Part shown: positions 1 through 9,400 of the stretch, one piece after another | How positions within the stretch are numbered: the stretch's first letter is position 1 | How the letters are laid out: each line of letters starts with the position of its first letter | Source: Pectinophora gossypiella | Taxonomy: Eukaryota; Arthropoda; Insecta; Lepidoptera; Gelechiidae | Length of the DNA stretch: 64,000 nucleotides | Direction: 5' to 3' | NCBI RefSeq assembly: GCF_024362695.1 | Contig: NC_065424.1 | Coordinates: forward strand, 11,263,840-11,327,839 | Position numbers and translations under genes: made by a program | The notes under the pieces: generated by a model | Told to the model about the DNA's origin: nothing | Database searches by the model: none | What the model saw: only the letters and a program-made list of their open reading frames with translations

Positions 1-190
1 GATCCCTAGTTTAATTAGTACATTAGGTTGATCACCTAATTGTCCGAAAGTAAGATGATGCGTGCTTCGGATGGCGTGAGTTATCGTACATCATACTGAT
101 GTAAGCGAGTTACCGTTACATGAGCCACGTCAGGGGCCGTTGGCGGCGGGAAGAGATTCCACCTCACAACCCACACGATAAGAAGAGTAA
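1..190 (+). mobile_element. SINE A, cut by the window edge
   Basis: Body and tail of family A, from 'gatccctagtttaattagta' to 'acccacacgataagaag'. The family has a tRNA-like head (A box 'tggtccagtggttgagcg', B box 'ggttcgaatcc'), the shared core 'gtgcttcggaaggcacgtta' and the tail 'ccctgacaccagggttgat'. This copy ends about 30 bases from the btz exon 7 donor. Confidence 0.85.
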
Positions 191-221
191 GAATCTATTG
201 CCAGTTAATGTTTCAACATAC

Positions 222-407
222 CTGTTATTGTAATGTGTGTTAGTGAGGGTGATGTTGACGGTTTCCTTTTCAACCGGAGCGTCGGCGCGGGGCTTCGTGC
301 GCGGCTTGCGACCCTTGATGGAGACCACGCGGCGCAGCCCTGCCTGCTCCACCGACTCCGTCGACGACGGCTGGGACTTCGACCGCGTGCGGGGGGGACG
401 CTTCTTG
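222..407 (-). CDS. btz: btz exon 7: basic Ser/Arg-rich segment, last visible exon
   Basis: The acceptor is tccgcag|CAAGAAG and the donor CAG|GTATGT at 221. It holds 61 full codons beginning KKRPPRTRSKSQPSSTESVE, with a later basic run KGRKPRTKPR that could serve in nuclear targeting or RNA binding. It was assigned to btz by strand, phase and distance, not by a conserved motif. A SINE fragment fills most of 1-190 just past the donor. Confidence 0.85.
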
Positions 408-3400
408 CTGCGGACACAAATAATAAGACGCAAGCATAAGATTTTTAACGCAAGCATAAGATTTTTTTATAGCACTCACCCGTGATTGGACCACATATAT
501 GGACCACCTCTGATTAGACTACCACCACAGCTGTTATGGACCACGGCTGTTATATACCACCTCTGATTGGACCACTACTAATTGGGACCACCACTGATTG
601 GACCACCTTTTGGACCCCTACTGTCCGTACGGTCACGAGCATTAATAATGTATACACTTTGGTACCATGTCACATTAACTTTTTTGACAAATTGCACTGT
701 AAGTCTCACTAAATGTCAAATATGTTAGTGCGACAGAGTCCTAAAGTGGGTACATTATATTGCTCATGACTGTACACGATATTTACATACCTGTTTCTAT
801 TGTTAGCGTCTAGTTCAGGGAAGTCCTCAGCGCTGGGCGGCTTGCGGGGCTGCGGCGCCGCCGCCTGCCTCCTGTATGCCTCCTCGTCCTCCCATGTGCG
901 CGTGTACTTGTTTGGACCGCGGCTGTACGACGTACAATTATGTTAGAAAACGTTGGTTTATTTGGACATAATTTTCCTGACGTGTCTGTTATCTACATCA
1001 AAATTCACCAAATGCTCCTTTTGCAGGACTTACAAAACGTCGATAATTGGGTAGTTTCGGCGGACAAAGACAAATTATGAAATTCTGATTACTAAATAAA
1101 CACAGGTCTAAAGGTGACAAAAAAGTTTTATTTTTTCTATTTAACTTATTAATCAATTTTAATAATGTAAAATATAATAAAAAGTGTGTCAAAACACGTC
1201 ACAGAAAAATGTGATAAAATGTCAGATAATTTTTTCGTTAGTTTTAGATCCGTCTTTATTTAGTAATTAGAATTTCATAATTTATCTTGAACCTAATCAT
1301 CATCATCATCAATTTAAGAGCCACGCTCTTGTCTTGAACCTAATACACGACCCAATTATTCATAAAAGTGATATCAATATATATCATGCAGCAAGTTAAG
1401 TTATGTTAGATTTTTGGAGTTAGACTCTAAGGTGGTACATTATCCGTGCTGTCAAATGCTATGTAAAGGCTAAAAATAAAAATCTTAAAGCGCGTGCTAA
1501 ACAAAACACTAATGCCGATTCTGACAGACACTTCAGACAATTTTAGTTCAGTTTTCGGTCTTCCTTCCAGTAGTAATAAGTAAACAGCACTATTTACTGT
1601 AAGAGCTGTGTGTTTTCGTGAGGATGTGACGAGTGTGGGTCTATTAATACTATCGTGTAGGTTACAAGGTGGATTACCAACCTCAACAACCCTGGTGTCA
1701 GGGTTATTATTGTCCCGCTAAAGGCCCCTGACATGATTCATGTAACTACTAAGTACGTACAATGTGTGTGAGGGTGTGTGGAGGTAGGGGGAGTTATTAC
1801 TGAGCCGCCAAAGGCCCCTGACATGGCTCATGTAACGATTAGGTACAAGTAAGTAGGTATTAGTGTGTGTGTGTGTGTGTGTGTGCGAATGATTATTCTA
1901 TTTTTAAACTATAATAAAGTTTAGTTCGCCAGAATCAACGTAAAGAAAAAATAACGATGGAAAACCCTAGTACATAAATAAACTAAAGCTATATACACAT
2001 AAAATAAACGATTAAAATTGCGTTTGTTAAGCCATGCAACCGTAGTGTCAATGCTGGCAGACACATACTTGATTTTATTCTAGTTTGACAGTTCTTGAAG
2101 TAGCTTCTTCTTCTATCGTATGGGTTGTGAGATGGAGTACCAACCTCATCAACCGTAGTGTCAGGGTTACTATTGAGCCGCCAAAGGCCCCTGACATGGC
2201 TCATGTAACGACTATTTACTTACATCAGTAAGTAGTAACCGGGACCAACGGCTTAACGTGCCTTCCGAAGCACGGATCATCTTACTTTTCGGACAATCAG
2301 GTGATCAGCCTGTAATGTCCTAACCAAACTAGGGATCACAAAGTGATTTTTGTGATATGTCCCCACCGGGATTCGAACCCGGGACCTCCGGATCGTGAGC
2401 CCAACGCTCAACCACTGGACCACGGAGGCCGTTGAAGTAGCTACTTCTCTTTTTTACGTTTTAGGAAACGAGCGCATTATTTATAGAGGTCAAACTAAAA
2501 AAAAAAGAAGTTTGAGTCTGTCAGATCAGACGTCGTGTAAAACAAAAATCTACTTTGACAGACGGAAATCCTTCTCTGTGATTGGTTGGAACTGTCGACT
2601 CGTGGACATTTCAGCCAATCACAGGATAGCATCCTACCTGTCAACATAGAAACTGATTTACACGAACCAGAATCGGCAACCAGCGATGGTAACATTTATA
2701 ATTTTGTTGAATATCCACTAACCGCCAATGTCGGTTCCTCCAGTTGTGTTGTCAGTTTAAAAAAATATTTATTTTGATAAGTAACACACGTATATGTGGG
2801 ATATAGAAATAACACGGGATATTTTAAATATCTTTACTCCTTATATTTTAACAAAATCCTCTAACCCGACCGGCATCGCACCATAGACCCGCCTTTCTTA
2901 CTTTTTAAAACTGCCTTACGTCCCATTCATTAACCATCCTCCATTCATACCATAAACAATCAAATTCCCATTCATTATCCTTCTATAATATTCTCACTTT
3001 CTTACATATATATGTCACCGTAAAATTGTAAATAACGTTAGATTATAATCTATCTCGCGAGATTGTGAACTGTCGAAAAATTGTGAAACGTAATATACTG
3101 CTTACAATTTAACGTATTATTATTCGTTTATAATCTATCGAAGTAAAACTGTTAAATCACAATCTTACAATTGTCAAATTGTCAACTGTCCGACGGCTGT
3201 CCCTGATTGGTCGGCCTTACAGTAGACCGTTCTGTGTCCATAGAGTTAGGAATAAAACACAGGTGTCAGTCAAATAAAATAAATGCTCTTCAAGATTGTG
3301 AAATCAAGTACGTATTTATTAATTATTTAGTAAGTAATCAATAATTCTGACATCACATGGTAAGAAAAAATGTATCAAAATTAAAAAATCTGAAACGTAT

Positions 3401-6400
3401 CATTCAGTATACTTTTCGTGTGTAAGATAAACATGCTGGCGGCATAGGGGTGGCCCAAGGGCCACCCCCGCCGCACCCTAACCTACTGTTATGCCTTGTA
3501 AAAATTATGACAAAACACTATTATTCTAAAAAAGAATTATGGATATCTATTTATTAATCCCAAAAATAAGTTATACTTAACAAACCAGTATTCCTAGATA
3601 TTATTATGGGAAAGTAAAACTATTATGCTAAAAAACGTTATGCAAAAAGGATTATGATAATTAAAATTATGACAAAAACATTTATGCATTTTAAGAGAAT
3701 CCCAAATTAACATTATGCTCACTCTAATAGTTTTGTAACTCTATGGTATAGCACGCGAGGTGCGTTTCGTATCACAATTTGACGGTTTCACTTCGATAAA
3801 TTATAATCTACCGAAAAATAATACGTTAAATTGTAAGCAATATGATACGATTCATAATTATTCGACAGTTCACAATCTCGCGAGATTCAAATCGATAGAT
3901 TATATTTTACGGTGACATATAGAAACAAATATAAATCTCACGTCTGTCTCCCACCGAGGTAAACAGAGACTTTGCAATCCATTTGCTTCGATTCTGACAC
4001 ACTTCCCTTGATTCTTCATTTCACTTCCCTCATTAACAGCCTAGCCCAGCCCTTAACAGCCTCCGTGGTCTAGTGGTTAGAGCGTTAGGCTCACGATCTG
4101 GAGGTCCGGGTTCGATTCCCGATGGGGACATTGTCAAATCACTTTGTGAGACTGTCCTTTGTTTGGTAAGGACTTTTCAGGCTTGAATCACCTGATTGTC
4201 CGAAAAAGTAAGATGATTCCGTGCTTCGGAGGGCACGTTAAGCCGTTGGTCCCGGCTATTGGCCGTAAAAAACACCTCCACCAACCCGAATTGGAGCAGC
4301 GTGGTGGAGTATGCTCCATAACCCCTCCGGTTGATTGAGGGGAGGTCTGTGCCCAGCAGTGGGACGTATATAGGCTGTTTATGTTACTTCCCTCATTCAT
4401 CAATCGTTTCATACACGCACGCTGCGCTGGTTCAGAGTAGCCTTTTTAATGTATGTGCCCTTTTTAACCCCCCACGACCAATAACCTTTCAGTTCATATG
4501 GTCTGTTAATTATTCTTAAAGTAAGCAAATGGTGCTAATTCCTGTAAATATCATCTAATTTTATTTTAAGTTATATCTGTCATTTTCTTATCCGCCGAAA
4601 AGGAAAGGGACGGGTAATCAACAAGCATAAAATTTATGGAACATACATCAATTTTAAGCACAAATCTAAAACAACCGTCTAAAAATTTCACATCAGTCAA
4701 TAACCCGACACAGTTAAGTAGACAGCACGTCAAACGGATGGCATACCAGCGACATACCTTTTTGATTCGCCCGGGTTATTCATACATTTACTCATTCTTC
4801 CTAAAATTAAGAGCTGTGAATCATCCGTCCCTTTCCTTTTCGACGGATATGAAAATAACGGATATGACTTAAAATAAAATTAGATGGTGTCTGCAGGAAT
4901 CGGGGCCATTGTATTCAATATTCACCCATATCGTCTGTTGCGTCTAGCGTGGGGAGGAGCATCCTCATTCCTGATGTCATATCCGTATATAGACACCAGT
5001 TCGTCACGGGACTTCGGCATCTGAAACCAAACATGTCAAAAGCCACTTCAAGATTGTTTTTTTTTATCTATGTTATCTGCAACCTTCTCTCGCGTGAGTT
5101 GTGAGGCGAATTACCAACCTCACCAACCCTGGTGTCAGGGTTACTGAGCCGCCAAAGGCCCCAGAGTAACGATTACTCACTTACATTAGTAAATAGTAAC
5201 CGGGTAGCTTAACGTGCCTTCCAAAGCACGGATCATCTTACTTTCGGACAATCAAGTGATCAACCTGTAATGTCCTAACCAAACTAGGGGTCACAAAGTG
5301 ATATTTGTGATATATCCCCAACGGGATTCGACCCCGGGACCTCCTGATCGTGAGCCCAACGCTCTACTACTGGACCACAGAGGTCGCACTTTATTTGAAC
5401 AGCCATAACATCTTGAGAGGGGAGAGGGAAAATAACATAGCGTTATACGCCTGTACCCCCGAAGCACACCTGGACGCTATCGTACACGCGCATCTGCCTG
5501 TGTGACGTCTGACGCCTTACGATTGAAGACTAAACTATGTCCGAGGGGTGAGGTAAACCTAGCTCAGCCGCGGGTGGGGAGCGGAGAGTCGCCGTTCTAT
5601 ACGTAATATTATTCCTTATTCTATGACCGAAGGTAGCCAAGGTGTATAGAATATACACCCACTCTGCGCCATTCCCAGCTATACAGGGTGTTAGGTTAGG
5701 TGACGTCGTAAAAAATACTGAGGGAGATGGTACAATACAATACAAATACACTTTATTGCACCAAAATAAAAAGAAATAATTACAAAAAGTCTGAAGAATC
5801 TGAAGAGTCTGATGGTCTGAAGTCTGAATACCATGATTCTCGTAGATTTGCCTGTCGGAAAATTCATTAAAATGTTACTGTTTTTTTTAATTACTTTCAG
5901 TTCCGCACTTTTATTCTACTTGATATCAACTCAGAATCAAGGTCTGAACCATCCCTCAAAGTTTTCGTTACGATGTCAGTAACACCTGTATTTAAGTTCC
6001 ATGTAAGATGAGCCCAGCACAAAACCTGGAAACCACGTGATATCAATTGTATACAGGGGGTTTACAAACCTGTTCGTTCTCGTTATACTTGTCGTGGGAC
6101 CACTTGTTGAGCGACTCTGACTTCCGCGGGCCGCGGCGCCGCTCCGAAGGCGTCTCCGTTCCTTCCTTCTTCTCCGATGCTGTTTCTGACACCGTATTGC
6201 TCGATTCTTCTCCGCTGGCGAAAGAAAACATGTATAAGCTGTTGATTACCCACACACTTACAAATAAAAAAACCAGTTTAATTCCAATGTAGGATCATTA
6301 AAAGAGCTGAAAAAAGGTTTTTATGCGACATACAGACATATATTTTTTCTATTTTTTATCGAGGCTTGAGCCACTCTTGGTGGTTATGCCAGCCTCATAG

Positions 6401-9400
6401 TTTAGTGCGTTTAATGATGATCAAATCATCACTTTAAAAAAGAACACCATTACAACACTACACAATGCTGTTACACTGTAGACACAGTACAGTATTTATA
6501 TACTTTAGCTTATGTATGTACAAAACTCAAGATTTTATTTTAGTTCCCATCCTACAACCAAATCAATTACTACAGGAAAGTACGTTTTAAAAATAGGGCA
6601 TTCTGCTGAATAGTTCATTCAGCAAATTGGTCCTTGCGAATAAGACAGTCTACAAATTGGACTTCTGCCTTTTCTCTAACCAGGTTGATAAGCAGGCGAG
6701 CATTCTGCGTTTATTCTTTACACGCTTGCAAACATGCATATAAAAAACAAACACACATAATAATAGACCTGGCAATTACGTTCAGTCGAGTTAAAGCTGT
6801 ATAATTGTCAGACTTTCTACATCATTATGCGTGCTAATACAATCGTGACGCTCCAATGAGCAGTTTGGTCATTCACACTATGCACTGTACGTGCAATATT
6901 GTATTGATTCAAACAGATTTAATATCAAGTATAAGTAATGCATTATAATCTATATAAGTATCATAGTATGTTTTCTTTATTGTATATAAGTAGGTACGTA
7001 ATTGAGTTTGGTATGTCCGTGGCTCACGTTCGATAGGTCTCCCATAACACCAGCGCCGCGGCCCGTGCTAAGCACGTGTCACGGCATTATGCTGAGGGAG
7101 ATCCTTTTTTTATTTTGGGCGCCTCCATTGTGTATTTAATGTCTGTATTATTTGTCTTTGTTTTTTTTCTATTTTTTTTGTTATTTCTGTATTGTAAGTT
7201 TGTAAATGTGGCGTCCAATATGGAAATAAATATTTTCTTTCTTTCTTTCTTTCTTATTTAGTTTTTAATTTATTACAGACAATGAGGTACGCCGTTGGTC
7301 CCGGCTGCATTAGCAGTCCTTAACCATCAATCCGCACTGGGCCCGCATGGTGGTTTAAGGCCCGATCTCCCTATCCATCCATAGGGAAGGCCCGTGCCCC
7401 AGCAGTGGGGACGTTAATGGGCTGATGATGAATGGGGTACGCAGAGTTGGAAGTTTTTGGAAGAAATCCTTTAATTTTATTTTAATACTCTGTCTTCCAT
7501 CGCCTATTACGTTGGTCTAACAGAAGAAGAAAGCTTGGTCAAGTGGTCCTCAGTTCATCTTGCGATGGATGCACCTCTGACTACCCCATTGGGATACAGT
7601 CGTGAGCTTATGTTCTGTGTTTCAATCTTAGAATACTGGTAGATGGAGTTCCATACAAAAATCTGACAAATATCGCCACTGCGTCAATCCTGATGTATCG
7701 TATCTTCCTGGCGTGTCGTACAGTTTCATCTAGTTAGTAGGCTCTGTTTTGCGCATTTAGACTCTAAAGGCTGCGTTTCCATTGACGCGGAGCTGTGCGG
7801 AGATGTGCAGGAATCGACCAATCACCGTGAGGGAGAGAATGACAGAGCGTCTGCGTTTTTCGCTCTCTCGAACGCTGTGATTGGTCAAATCCGCACATCT
7901 CCGCTCTTCCCCGCCCATCTCCATCAGTGGAAACCCGGCCTAAGATGGCCCAGTATGCATGCTATTGTTGACTACGTAAACCAACCTAACTCTTTCCAGA
8001 GGCTCAGAAGCGTCCTGGGGTTTTCACAGGCTTCGCGGAGCGACCCCATTCAAGGTGGGGACATATCACAAAAATTACTTTGTGGTCCCCCACAAAGACC
8101 ATTGCCCCATGAAAACCCCAGGACGCTTCCTGGCGTGTCGTAGAGTTTCATCTAGTTAGTGGTCTCTGTTTTCCTTACCAAACTAGGGATAGTTTGGTTA
8201 CCACATACTGGCTGATCACCGATCCGTGCTTCGGAAGGCACGTTAAGCCGTTGGTCCCGGTTACTACTTACTAATGTAAGTAAGTAGTCGTTATATGAGC
8301 CATGTCAGGGGCCTTTGGCGGCTCAGTAATAACCCTGACACCAGGGTTGATGAGGTTGGTACTCCACCTCACAACCCGCACGATACAAGAAGAAATAAAG
8401 TGCAATATAGGTTGTACAGTGCCGTTACACGCCGACGCCTGTGACAAAATGCGCCGATGAGACTTTTTTATAGATATTACTTGTCTATTTGTTATACAAT
8501 GGTGCTAGTTCCTGCAAACGGCGTCTAAGTTTATTTTAAGTTATACCTGACATTTTCTTATCCGTTGAAAAAGAAAGGGACGGGTAATCGACAGGCATAA
8601 AATTTATGGAATACACGTCGATTTTAAGCAGAAATCTAAAACAACCGTCTAAAAATTTTACATCAGCCAATAACCCGACAGAGTTAGGTAGAAGGCACGT
8701 CAATCGAATTACATACCAGCGAGATGCCTATTTTATTCGCCTGGGTTATTCATTTGTTTTAAAATTGTTGGCAATCATCCGTCCCTTTCCTTTTCGGCGG
8801 ATAAGAAAATGACGGGTATAACTTAAAATTAGGTGTTTGCAGGAATCGGGGCCAATGTCAATTTTAGAAATAAGTCAGTTGTATTGGAGCTGACAAATCA
8901 TATTAATTTAGGAAGGAACAATGTTGCTTCACTGTGACTTTCTTCTTCTTCTTTATAAAGTGGTTTTGTCTCACCTAGCAGCGGTTCGGTCGTCATGTTC
9001 GTAGAACGTGCCTCGTTTGGGGATGTACTGAGGGTTGCTTCTGTCCTCATCATCATCTACTCTCCGTTCGGTCTCCTGAAATATATGAATGTAATATTTA
9101 TATGGGTTTCAACGTAAAACGAATACACATAGTCATTTTTTGCCTTGAATGGATATACAAATAAAAAAATACTTTAATGCAACAACATAAAAGGAAATAT
9201 TTACAAAAGACTCTTCTGTCTATGTACATGACAAATGGCGGCCTTATCGCTTAAAGTGACTTCTTCCGACAACCCTAAGGCGAGGAAATATGTTAAAATT
9301 AAAACATATTTGTAAAATGTAACCTAGTTATTAGTTATTGCTTAGCTATCTTATTTATTTTTGTTTTGCCCTTGTAGTGATGTTTTTAAGGTATTGTTTG

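Noticed and set aside
233..494. Open frames on the plus strand (and other minus frames) over 233-494
   Set aside because: They are shadows of btz exon 7, whose high GC content and strict codon use keep other frames open. The exon 7 frame fits splice sites and phase.
4077..4130. tRNA genes at the SINE heads (4055, 26183, 35958, 45370 and others)
   Set aside because: A and B boxes are visible but acceptor stems do not close and each is joined to a SINE body; they are SINE promoters, not tRNA genes.
4636..4872. 78-codon frame (also at 8606-8812 and 13696-13947)
   Set aside because: All lie inside family-E foldback MITEs; they recur because the MITE recurs and no conserved protein is suggested.
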